Below, in pieces: positions 1-5,860 of a DNA stretch of 6,553 bases; the stretch's first letter is position 1; each line of letters opens with the position of its first letter. Source of the stretch: an uncultured Campylobacter sp. (GTDB lineage: Bacteria > Campylobacterota > Campylobacteria > Campylobacterales > Campylobacteraceae); the NCBI GenBank assembly GCA_949294425.1, contig CASFHJ010000077.1, positions 1-6,553 of the forward strand, written 5' to 3'. The translations under genes were made by a program, and so were the position numbers. Under the pieces are notes generated by a model that made no database searches, had not been told where the DNA came from, and saw only the letters and a list, made by a program, of their open reading frames with translations.

Positions 1-2
1 GT

Positions 3-686
3 ATCCAGTTTAATAGGTATTTAGAGGAGCTTTTTAAGGCTTTGTCTGTGGCAAATTTAAGCATAAGCAAGTATGAGCCTTGGAATTTGATTAAAAATAA
101 AGAAAATGAAAAGGCACAAGCCTTAATAAGCCTTTGTGCTAACATACTAGCAAAAACTTCTTTGCTTTTAAGTCCTGTAATGCCAGATAGTATGCTAAAA
201 CTAGCTGATGCTTTAAATTTTAAGATAGATAATGAAAGCTATAAAAAGCTTGTAGAACAAGACCTGCTTTTTGACTTTACTTTAAATTTTTGTGAGAATT
301 TGTTTACAAAGATTGAGAAAACTCAAGCAGTAAAAGAGGAGCCTAAGGAGGAAAATAGTCAAAAAATAAAGATAGATGACTTTGCTAAAGTGGAGATAAA
401 AATTGCCACAGTGCTTGAGTGCGAAAATATAGAAGGAAGTCAAAAACTTTTAAAATTCAAGCTTGATTTAGGAGATGGTGATATAAGGCAAATGCTTTCT
501 GGTATAGCTAAATTTTATAAGGCTAGCGAGCTTGTAGGAAAGCAAGTTTGTGTCTTAAGCAATCTAAAAAAAGCTAAGATTTTTGGATATGAAAGCGATG
601 GCATGATACTTTCTGTAAAAAATGAAGATAGCTTAGTTTTACTTAGCCCAAATGAGCTAGTTAAAAATGGCTCCTTGGTCGGTTAA
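3..686 (+). CDS. metG: Methionyl-tRNA synthetase, C-terminal part (5' end outside window)
   Basis: This enzyme charges tRNA-Met with methionine in the cytoplasm. The frame is open from the window edge, so the catalytic Rossmann domain lies upstream and only about 227 C-terminal residues are seen. The first part is the helical anticodon-binding domain, recognisable from YEPWNLIK (the Trp of EPW contacts the anticodon in MetRS) and the SPVMPDSM segment. A Lys/Glu-rich linker follows. From about base 363 to the stop comes the C-terminal OB-fold tRNA-binding domain of the Trbp111/EMAP-II type, with the typical run VEIKIATVLECENIEGSQKL and the later MLSGIAKFY and ESDGMILS stretches. This appended domain is usual in dimeric bacterial MetRS. 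The stop codon overlaps the next ATG (TAATG), so the two genes are probably co-translated. The ATG/GTG-like starts inside the visible part are internal codons, not gene starts. Family assignment is secure. Confidence 0.95.
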   Translation: MQFNRYLEELFKALSVANLSISKYEPWNLIKNKENEKAQALISLCANILAKTSLLLSPVMPDSMLKLADALNFKIDNESYKKLVEQDLLFDFTLNFCENLFTKIEKTQAVKEEPKEENSQKIKIDDFAKVEIKIATVLECENIEGSQKLLKFKLDLGDGDIRQMLSGIAKFYKASELVGKQVCVLSNLKKAKIFGYESDGMILSVKNEDSLVLLSPNELVKNGSLVG

Positions 687-1621
687 TGAATATAAGTAAT
701 TTAATAGAATTAACAAGAGCAATTGTTTTAAATGAGGGTTCTACCTCCTTTGTTTTAGGCTTTGCAAGCTCTTTAAGCGATTTAAAATCAAGCTATGCTT
801 TTTTTTCAAATGATGAGGAGGAAATAAAAGAGGCGATTAAAAAAAATGCTTACGTCATACTTAGCGAAAAAGAGTTTAAGATAGATGATAAGGACGTTTA
901 TTTTTTACTCATTGATGATCTTAAACTGGCTCTTTTTAGACTTGCTAATTTTATTAGCAAGGAAAGGCTTTTGAATTTTGTTTTGCTTTCCAAGAATGAG
1001 GCAAATTTTTGCGGGGCTTTTAAACTAAAAAAATTAGAAAAAAATATCTTCTTAGATCTTAAAAATATAATAAATTCTAAAAATACTGAGTATTTTTTCT
1101 GTGATGATGAGGCTTATCTTTTAAAGCTTTGTGCCGATTTTATTAGGCTTGAAAACTCTAGCTTTGAGCTTTTAGAGCAAGGATCTATTTTTTTTACCTC
1201 CCTTGTGTGCGAGGGTGTTTATTTTAGAAATTTAGCCTTTCCTTACATATATGCACAAAGCTTTGTAAATATTTTTTCCTTTTTGCGTAAAAATAATTTA
1301 GCTTGTAATTTTACCAGCGACAAACTTGATTTTTTTAAACTCTTTTTTATTAATGATAAATACGAGCTTTGCTCTAGGTCTGATAGGGCTTTGATCTTGG
1401 TTTTTAATGAGCATAATTATGAATTTTTTAAGGAAGGTTTTAAGCATGTTAAGGGTTTTAAAACAGCCTTAAGAGCCTCTTTATTTTGCGATTTTTCCTA
1501 TTCTAAATTAGAAAATTTAAGTTTTTTGAAATTTAGATATTGTTTACTCTTAGAAAAAGAAGAAGATCTTTTAAATGCCTTTGCCAAAAAAAAAGAGCAA
1601 AGGAGCTTATTTGAGTTTTAA
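686..1621 (+). CDS. Conserved hypothetical protein with Mur-ligase-like N-terminal region
   Basis: I do not recognise a named function. From memory, C. jejuni carries a hypothetical gene (Cj0837c) next to its MetRS gene, and this is probably its counterpart. The protein is 311 residues, without signal peptide or clear membrane helix. Residues about 1-95 read like the N-terminal domain of MurE/MurF: a short start 'NISNLIEL', a serine-rich segment followed by 'SYAFFS', an 'EAIKKNAYVILSE' helix-strand unit, then 'VYFLLIDDLKLALFRLANF' matching the usual 'V.D...AL..LA' pattern. Around residues 170-205 the run 'FRNLAFPYIYAQSFVNIFSF' faintly resembles the 'G.HN..NALAA' segment of Mur ligases. No GxxGKT/S phosphate loop follows the first domain, so ligase activity is unlikely. 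No clear Shine-Dalgarno precedes the ATG, which overlaps the metG stop by one base, so translation is probably coupled. The resemblance is inference; the existence of the gene is well supported. Confidence 0.88.
   Translation: MNISNLIELTRAIVLNEGSTSFVLGFASSLSDLKSSYAFFSNDEEEIKEAIKKNAYVILSEKEFKIDDKDVYFLLIDDLKLALFRLANFISKERLLNFVLLSKNEANFCGAFKLKKLEKNIFLDLKNIINSKNTEYFFCDDEAYLLKLCADFIRLENSSFELLEQGSIFFTSLVCEGVYFRNLAFPYIYAQSFVNIFSFLRKNNLACNFTSDKLDFFKLFFINDKYELCSRSDRALILVFNEHNYEFFKEGFKHVKGFKTALRASLFCDFSYSKLENLSFLKFRYCLLLEKEEDLLNAFAKKKEQRSLFEF
1586..1594 (+). repeat. A9 homopolymer in the overlap region of two genes
   Basis: Nine consecutive A residues lie near the 3' end of the 311-residue gene, just upstream of the glycosyltransferase start. 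Loss of one A would join the two reading frames, because the upstream gene would run into the glycosyltransferase frame. Such tracts also favour transcriptional slippage. In a genome this A-rich, a run of nine is not rare, so a function is only possible. Confidence 0.6.
1599..1605 (+). promoter_or_regulatory. Shine-Dalgarno AAAGGAG that sets the TTG start of the GT8 gene
   Basis: AAAGGAG ends five bases before TTG at 1611. The in-frame ATG at 1575 has no comparable site. Translation from TTG gives MSFNIAFCADEAYIK, which begins directly at the first beta strand of family 8 glycosyltransferases and matches the start of the broken paralogue downstream (MYNFLFCINENYAKY). The ATG would instead add twelve Lys-rich residues read through the A9 tract. 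Confidence 0.75.
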
Positions 1622-2894
1622 TATAGCCTTTTGTGCTGATGAAGCTTATATAAAATTTGCCGCAGCTATGATAAATAACATAGTTTTAAAAACAAATTTA
1701 AAGCTTTCTCATAAAAAAGATCCTTATATCTTTCATATATTAAGCGACAAGATAGGAGAATTAAATTTAAAAAAACTAGCCCAGCTTGAGCTAGAGCTTA
1801 GTAAAATTTATCCTATAAAAATAAATACCCATATCTTAGATTGCGATGAGTTTGAAGTTAGCTACAAGGGCAGCTATGTATCAAATTTGATCCTTAAAAT
1901 AGGCTCTGTCTTAAAAGATGAAAAAAGGGTCTTATGTCTTGATCTTGATATGTTTGTTTTGTGCGATTTAAGAGAGATTTTTAGCATAGATTTAAAGGAT
2001 AAAGTTTTAGCAGCAGCTAAAAATCATACAAATTTTGGCAAATGGTTTAATACAGGCTTTTTGTATATAAATTTATCCTTATGGAGAGAGCGTAATTTAG
2101 AGCAAAAAACCATAGAGTATATAAACACTCACAAGCCAGATTTGCCCGATCAAAGTGCTATAAATTTTTGCACAAAGGATCAGGTTATGATACTTCCTAT
2201 GCTTTATAATTTTTATCCGCATAATAAATACTATAGCAAGAGCTTTTTTGATGATAATTTACACATAAATGAAGCCAGTCATAATTTGCTTTTAAGATCT
2301 GCTAAGATAATCCATTTTCTGCAGGGTCCAAAGCCTTGGCATAGTGCCTTTTTAAAATCTTACAAAAACCAACTTTGCATTTCTATTTTTAGACAGCCTT
2401 GGTGGAATTTTGCTTTAAAAACCCCAGCTTTTGATAAGGAGCTAAGAGCCATTTATAATGTGCTTAAAAACAGAGAATGCGAGGATCTAGCACTTTATAC
2501 AAGTATTGAGCTAGAAAGCATTTGGGATAATTTTCAAAATAACAAGGTTTTAGCCATACAGAGATTTAAAAATTCTCTTGAATACAGGCTAGGTTTTGCT
2601 TTGATACGTGCTTCAAAAAGCCCTTTTAAATATACTTTTTTAATCTTTACGTTTTTAAAAATTTATCTCTCAGCTAAAATAGAAAATAAAATTTATGAGC
2701 TAATTTCAAGGCACAATCCGCGTTTAAAGCTTGAAAAATTAGAAAAATGCGATGATTATATAGATGTTATAAATGCAAAAAGACACTTATCTTATAGATT
2801 TGGACTTTGCATAGTTAAAAATTTCAAGACTTGGTATAAGGGCGGACTTTTTAGGCTTTATTTTGAGCTTAAAAAGATAGAAAAGGAGTTTTAA
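1611..2894 (+). CDS. Family 8 glycosyltransferase, probably for lipooligosaccharide or another surface glycan
   Basis: This is a predicted retaining, metal-dependent sugar transferase of the LgtC/glycogenin-like GT8 family (GT-A fold). With the TTG start it is 427 residues. Visible motifs are the N-terminal strand FNIAFCADEAY (3-13), the 'YIFHILSDK' strand (39-47), the DxD metal/nucleotide-sugar site in CLDLDMFVL (D111, D113), FNTGFLYIN (146-154), DQSAIN (180-185) and the metal-binding HFLQGPKPWH (235-244). All catalytic elements are present, so it should be active. Residues about 260-427 form an extra C-terminal region with repeated 'YRLG/YRFG'-type stretches and basic, aromatic helices, possibly for membrane or acceptor contact. 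The start overlaps the upstream gene by 11 bases. The stop overlaps the ATG of a second, broken GT8 (TAATG), so the two formed a pair. The donor and acceptor sugars cannot be told from sequence. An ATG 36 bases earlier is an alternative start (439 residues). Confidence 0.9.
   Translation: MSFNIAFCADEAYIKFAAAMINNIVLKTNLKLSHKKDPYIFHILSDKIGELNLKKLAQLELELSKIYPIKINTHILDCDEFEVSYKGSYVSNLILKIGSVLKDEKRVLCLDLDMFVLCDLREIFSIDLKDKVLAAAKNHTNFGKWFNTGFLYINLSLWRERNLEQKTIEYINTHKPDLPDQSAINFCTKDQVMILPMLYNFYPHNKYYSKSFFDDNLHINEASHNLLLRSAKIIHFLQGPKPWHSAFLKSYKNQLCISIFRQPWWNFALKTPAFDKELRAIYNVLKNRECEDLALYTSIELESIWDNFQNNKVLAIQRFKNSLEYRLGFALIRASKSPFKYTFLIFTFLKIYLSAKIENKIYELISRHNPRLKLEKLEKCDDYIDVINAKRHLSYRFGLCIVKNFKTWYKGGLFRLYFELKKIEKEF
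2881..2888 (+). promoter_or_regulatory. Shine-Dalgarno AAAAGGAG of the broken second GT8
   Basis: AAAAGGAG lies inside the last codons of the intact GT8 gene, five bases before the ATG at 2894. It is as good as the one used by the intact paralogue, so ribosomes probably still start on the broken gene. Confidence 0.7.
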
Positions 2895-2980
2895 TGTATA
2901 ACTTTTTATTTTGTATAAATGAAAATTACGCAAAATACCTAGAAGTCTTAGTTTTTAGCATTATTAAAAATACTAAACGA

Positions 2981-2989
2981 GGGGGGGGG
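2981..2989 (+). repeat. Poly-G tract (G9), phase-variation type
   Basis: Nine consecutive G residues in an otherwise G-poor sequence. Poly-G tracts in glycosyltransferase genes are the classic slipped-strand phase-variation sites of Campylobacter. Here the tract lies about 30 codons into the gene. Frame arithmetic shows that G9 is off and that G8 or G11 joins 'NTKR' to 'IDEPYIFHI'. Because the rest of the gene is lost, this tract is probably a relic. Confidence 0.93.
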
Positions 2990-3073
2990 TATTGATGAGC
3001 CCTATATTTTTCATATCTTTCATAGCAAACTTAGCACTAAGTGCAAAGAAAATTTTAAGATCTTAGAAAAAAA

Positions 3074-3095
3074 TTATCCTTATTTTATCCTTGTA
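3074..3095 (+). repeat. Imperfect 11-base tandem repeat causing a frameshift
   Basis: Two neighbouring 11-base units begin with the same eight bases, TTATCCTT (3074-3081 and 3085-3092). Removing one 11-base unit joins the two homologous frames as ILEKNYPCKFKFYFIDEALF, which lines up with SKIYPIKINTHILDCDEF of the intact paralogue. The second frameshift is therefore best explained by an 11-base duplication. Confidence 0.7.
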
Positions 3096-3255
3096 AATTT
3101 AAATTTTATTTCATAGATGAGGCTCTGTTTAAAAACTTAAAGCCTTATAGAAATTCTTTTGTTACTTATTTTAGACTTCAAATTTTATGATAGCAAAGGC
3201 TCACAGACTTTGGCTTAAAACCTTATCTAGATTAGAAAAAATCAAGAAAACTTAG

Positions 3256-3338
3256 TTTTTTATTTTATTATTAGCATACTTTTTATAAAATAATCAAATT
3301 GTATTTTATGCAATTTAATAAATCTTTAAGGAAAAGCC
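3256..3338 (+). promoter_or_regulatory. Upstream region of cjaA with likely sigma-70 promoter
   Basis: This 83-base AT-rich gap separates the pseudogene from cjaA. TATAAAAT at 3284-3291 fits the Campylobacter sigma-70 -10 box, with T-rich sequence upstream, as usual where no strong -35 is needed. Transcription would start near 3298. An inverted repeat AAATTG-N9-CAATTT (3296-3316) covers the start region and could be an operator, though it is short and AT-rich. AAGGAAAA at 3328-3335 is the ribosome binding site. No GC-rich terminator for the upstream genes is visible. Confidence 0.45.
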
Positions 3339-4220
3339 ATGAGAAAGATTAGCTTAGGTCTTTTTGCCATTTTTACGGCATTTTTGATAGTTGCATGTGG
3401 AGATAGCTCCAGCAAGAGTGAAAATAACACAAGCACAAGCGAAAGTAACGCTAGTTCAAATACTCTTTCTTCTTTGGATAAGATTAAAAGTAATGGCGTT
3501 ATTAGGATAGGTGTTTTTGCTGATAAGCCTCCTTTTGGTTTCATAGATGAGCAAGGTGTTAATCAGGGTTATGATATATACTTTGCAAAACGTGTGGCAA
3601 AAGAGCTTTTAGGCGATGAAAATAAGGTTCAATTTGTAGCTGTAGAGGCTGCTAATAGAGTGGAATTTTTAAAATCTGACAAGGTTGATTTGATCTTAGC
3701 AAATTTTACTCAAACCCCAGAAAGAGCCGAGCAAGTTGATTTTACCTTGCCTTATATGAAGGTTTCTTTGGGTGTTGCTGTGCCAGCTGATTCAAATGTA
3801 AGCTCTGTTGATGATTTAAAGGATCTAACTCTTATACTAAATAAGGGCACCACAGCTGATGCTTATTTTACCTTAAATCACCCTGATATAAAAAGCCTAA
3901 AATTCGATCAAAATACAGAGGCTTATGAGGCTTTTGCTAGTGGCAAGGGAGGGGCTTTTGCACATGATAATACCTTGCTTTTTGCTTGGGTTAAAGACAA
4001 GCCGGGATTTAAGGTTGTTATAAAAGAGCTTGGCAATAACGATGTAATAGCTGGTGCGGTAAAGAAAGGAAACACAGAGCTTAAAGACTTTGTGGACGAG
4101 CTTATAACTAGCTTAGAGTCTGAAAAATTCTTTACAAGAGCCTATGAGGCTACCTTAAAAGATGCTTTCACTGATGATGTCTTAGCTGAAGATATAGTTA
4201 TAGAAGGTGGAAAGTTTTGA
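3339..4220 (+). CDS. cjaA: CjaA-type amino-acid (cysteine) ABC transporter substrate-binding lipoprotein
   Basis: The 293-residue precursor has a lipoprotein signal peptide (MRKISLGLFAIFTAFLIVAC) with lipobox LIVAC and lipidated Cys20. A Ser/Asn-rich linker runs over about residues 21-45, and a family 3 solute-binding domain follows to the end. Characteristic stretches are IRIGVFADKPPFGFID (55-70), NQGYDI (75-80), ANRVEFL (105-111), ILANFTQTPERAEQVDF (119-135), LNKGTTADAYF and the closing VIEGGKF. These closely resemble the C. jejuni CjaA (Cj0982c) sequence as I remember it; that protein binds cysteine and is an immunodominant antigen. The role is to capture the amino acid at the membrane and hand it to an ABC permease, which is not in this window. 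Three N-glycosylation sequons are visible: ENNTS (N30), ESNAS (N37) and DSNVS (N153). The gene stands alone between its own promoter region and a hairpin terminator. The linker seems longer than in C. jejuni (from memory). Confidence 0.93.
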   Translation: MRKISLGLFAIFTAFLIVACGDSSSKSENNTSTSESNASSNTLSSLDKIKSNGVIRIGVFADKPPFGFIDEQGVNQGYDIYFAKRVAKELLGDENKVQFVAVEAANRVEFLKSDKVDLILANFTQTPERAEQVDFTLPYMKVSLGVAVPADSNVSSVDDLKDLTLILNKGTTADAYFTLNHPDIKSLKFDQNTEAYEAFASGKGGAFAHDNTLLFAWVKDKPGFKVVIKELGNNDVIAGAVKKGNTELKDFVDELITSLESEKFFTRAYEATLKDAFTDDVLAEDIVIEGGKF

Positions 4221-4225
4221 AAATT

Positions 4226-4247
4226 TTGTGGCGTCTTTTCGCCACAA
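4226..4247. terminator. Bidirectional hairpin terminator between cjaA and pepD
   Basis: TTGTGGCG (4226-4233) and CGCCACAA (4240-4247) form a perfect 8-bp stem with a six-base loop. It starts five bases after the cjaA stop and abuts the pepD stop on the other strand. On the + strand a T-rich stretch follows, after a short gap. On the minus strand AAAATTTT follows at once. This is the most GC-rich short segment in the surrounding sequence, and the convergent genes suggest it serves both. Confidence 0.85.
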
Positions 4248-5516
4248 TTAAGTATATTTTTTGATGATCTCTTTTAAAACCTCATAAATTCTAGCTACAG
4301 AATTTAAATCACATCTTTCATCTACTGAGTGAGGATTATATATATTTGGTCCTATGGAAGCGCATTCTAGCTTTTGCTTTTTTTCTATGATACCGCACTC
4401 AAGCCCCGCATGAACTGCTAGTATCTTAGCATTTTTAATTCTTTTCTTTAGGATTTGTAAAATATCTTTGCTAAACTTACTTTCCTTTGCCTGCCAAGGT
4501 GCGTAAAAATTATAAAATTCAAGTTTAAAGCCAAAACTTTGAAAAAATATCTTTGTCTCTTCTTTAAGGCTTAACAAATCTTCCAAGACATTTGCCCTGG
4601 CAAAAAGCTCTATTTGCAGCAAATCATCTTTCATTTTTACTAAGGATAAATTTATACTAGAATTTACTATATTTAACTCTTTATTGTAACTTCTAATGCC
4701 TTGAGCAAAGGCATTTATACTTCTTAGTAGCTTTAAATTTTGCTTTATTACAAGATCTTTTTTAAAGCCTAGAGATTTTACATTTATATACTCATTTTCT
4801 TTTGGTTTCTTTTTGAAAAAAACCTTTGCTTTTGCATGTTTTGCTATGGAATTTATCCTCTCTCCACCATCAAAACTTGAAATTTGTCCCTTATTTTTAA
4901 GTATAAAAGTAGCCATTTCTTTTATGGAAGTTTTTTCATTATTGATTATGTCTATGCCAGAATGCCCTCCCTTGAAATTTACAGCTTCTAGTTCGTAAAG
5001 CTCTCCTTCATTTTCTTTCTTACTAAGCCTTAAACAAGCCCTTATATCAACGCCTCCAGCACAGCCTATTATAACTTCATTTTCAAGTTCATGGTCTAAA
5101 TTTAATAAAAATTTAGATACAAGTTTGTGTTCTAATTTATTTGCACCTAGCAAACCAACCTCTTCATCATTTGTAAAAAGGCATTCTATATTATCAAATT
5201 CTTTAATAGCTTGCATCATCATGGAAACTCCCATACCATTATCAGCTCCTAAAGATGAATTTATAGCCTTTAAAAAGGATTTATCCTCCTTAAGCCTTAT
5301 ATTTGGAGCCTCCCCCATACATACCATATCATAATGACTTTGCAGACATATCTTAGGTTTTCCCTTTATACAATGTATGTTAAAAGCCTTGTCTATTTTC
5401 ACCTTACAAGAGTATTTTTTCGCAAAGTTAGATAAAAAATCACAAAGCTCTTTAGTATCAAAGCTACAATGTGGAATTTTGCTAAGTTCTTTAAAATTTT
5501 CTAATATTTCTTTCAT
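4248..5516 (-). CDS. pepD: PepD-like M20 aminoacyl-histidine dipeptidase
   Basis: A predicted cytoplasmic two-metal dipeptidase (Xaa-His dipeptidase, M20C type) that splits short peptides for amino-acid supply. Its 422 residues are shorter than E. coli PepD (about 485). The M20 metal and catalytic residues are in place: LQSHYDMV (H61, D63), GADNGMG (bridging D92), NDEEVG (E118/E119, catalytic base and metal ligand), NLDHE (D141) and NPHSVDER near the end (H396). The middle of the protein, with the GGHSGIDI stretch, is the lid/dimerisation domain usual in the family. AAAGGA (complement of 5522-5527) sits five bases before the ATG. The gene converges on cjaA and shares its terminator, and it is divergent from the TPR gene. 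From memory, C. jejuni has a peptidase gene (Cj0980) convergent with cjaB-cjaA; no cjaB lies in between here. Exact substrate preference is inferred from the family. Confidence 0.92.
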   Translation of the reverse strand: MKEILENFKELSKIPHCSFDTKELCDFLSNFAKKYSCKVKIDKAFNIHCIKGKPKICLQSHYDMVCMGEAPNIRLKEDKSFLKAINSSLGADNGMGVSMMMQAIKEFDNIECLFTNDEEVGLLGANKLEHKLVSKFLLNLDHELENEVIIGCAGGVDIRACLRLSKKENEGELYELEAVNFKGGHSGIDIINNEKTSIKEMATFILKNKGQISSFDGGERINSIAKHAKAKVFFKKKPKENEYINVKSLGFKKDLVIKQNLKLLRSINAFAQGIRSYNKELNIVNSSINLSLVKMKDDLLQIELFARANVLEDLLSLKEETKIFFQSFGFKLEFYNFYAPWQAKESKFSKDILQILKKRIKNAKILAVHAGLECGIIEKKQKLECASIGPNIYNPHSVDERCDLNSVARIYEVLKEIIKKYT

Positions 5517-5614
5517 TTTTTTCCTTTAAAAAATGCTATATTTTAACTTTATAAAAGTATTATTTAATAAAAACTTAAATATCATTAAAATAAATTTTAT
5601 AAAAAAGAGTTAGC
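5517..5614. promoter_or_regulatory. Divergent promoter region between pepD and the TPR gene
   Basis: This is 98 bases of almost pure A/T between two divergent genes. For pepD (minus strand), TAAAAT (complement of 5540-5545) is a candidate -10. For the + strand operon, TAAAAT at 5586-5591 is a candidate -10 that would give a leader of about 17 bases. A small palindrome, ACTTT-ATA-AAAGT (5546-5558), lies between them. AAAGAG at 5604-5609 is a weak ribosome binding site for the ATG at 5615. In such AT-rich sequence these boxes are only plausible. Confidence 0.4.
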
Positions 5615-5860
5615 ATGGTAAATACTATCACAGAAGCTTCTATTTATGAGGCACAGGGCTTAAAAAGTGAAGCCTTAGAGATCTATAAAAACATACTAAG
5701 ACAAGATCCAAATAACCAAAATGCAATAGATGCTATAAGAAGACTTAGTGGTCTTCGCTCAAAGCACCCTGATTTAAATTCGCAAATGCTTGATTTTTTT
5801 ATAAATATGAAAAGTGATGATGAAATAAATGAATTTAAAAGGTGGTTGATAAAGATATGA
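5615..5860 (+). CDS. Small single-TPR protein upstream of the CiaD-like gene
   Basis: An 81-residue cytoplasmic protein of unknown function, with no signal peptide. Residues about 7-45 form one tetratricopeptide unit: ASIYEAQGLKSEALEIYKNIL then DPNNQNAIDAIRRLSG, with the TPR pattern of small residues, G/A and the 'A...Y...L..DP.N..A' spacing. A single TPR cannot make a full superhelix, so it probably acts as a dimer or as a partner-binding helical hairpin. The C-terminal helix (SQMLDFFINMKSDDEINEFKRWL) is amphipathic. The stop overlaps the next start as ATGA, so it is translationally coupled to the CiaD-like gene. The order matches what I recall as Cj0787-Cj0788-cca in C. jejuni. A role tied to the downstream protein, such as a binding partner or chaperone, is conceivable but unproven. 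Confidence 0.9.
   Translation: MVNTITEASIYEAQGLKSEALEIYKNILRQDPNNQNAIDAIRRLSGLRSKHPDLNSQMLDFFINMKSDDEINEFKRWLIKI

Larger units (their letters stand above)
2894..3255 (+). pseudogene. Decayed phase-variable family 8 glycosyltransferase
   Basis: The ATG starts MYNFLFCINENYAKYLEVLV, clearly a GT8 N-terminus and a paralogue of the gene just upstream. As sequenced, translation stops at 2993-2995 right after the G9 tract (33 residues). The GT8 frame resumes on the other side as GIDEPYIFHIFHSKL, so G8 or G11 would be the on state. That frame ends at 3114-3116, but homology continues in another frame as FIDEALFKNLKPYRNSFVTYFRLQI up to the stop at 3188-3190. An 11-base repeat unit accounts for this second shift. 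After 'YFRLQI' the DxD site, the FN.G and DQ motifs and the H..GPKPW region are all missing. Only a short tail in a third frame (AKAHRLWLKTLSRLEKIKKT, stop 3253-3255) may be the old C-terminus. No change of the G tract could restore an enzyme. The exact 3' limit is uncertain. Confidence 0.87.

Noticed and set aside
799..846. T8 and A8 runs in the 311-residue gene as phase-variation tracts
   Set aside because: Runs of this length are common in such AT-rich sequence and the frame is intact through them.
3256..3338. A small RNA or riboswitch upstream of cjaA
   Set aside because: The gap is only 83 bases, lacks GC-rich stems and matches no riboswitch core that I recognise.
3326..3544. Minus-strand open frame of 72 codons opposite the cjaA 5' end
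   Set aside because: It lies antisense to the clear cjaA signal peptide and linker, and its Leu/Ser-rich product is a reflection of that sequence with no known motif.
3879..3899. DQNTE (CjaA, near residue 190) as a further N-glycosylation sequon
   Set aside because: The position two after Asn is Glu, not Ser or Thr, so it does not meet the D/E-X-N-X-S/T rule.
4813..4998. Plus-strand open frame of 61 codons inside pepD
   Set aside because: It is antisense to conserved pepD coding sequence, with no supporting motif.
5125..5334. Plus-strand open frame of 69 codons inside pepD
   Set aside because: It is opposite the M20 metal-binding region, whose conservation explains the sequence.
5546..5558. 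ACTTT-ATA-AAAGT palindrome as a defined operator
   Set aside because: The arms are five AT-rich bases and overlap candidate promoter boxes; chance is likely, so it is mentioned only within the intergenic entry.
5842..5856. GTG start giving the CiaD-like protein five extra residues
   Set aside because: No ribosome binding site precedes it, whereas AAAAGGTGG is well placed for the ATG at 5857 that overlaps the upstream stop.
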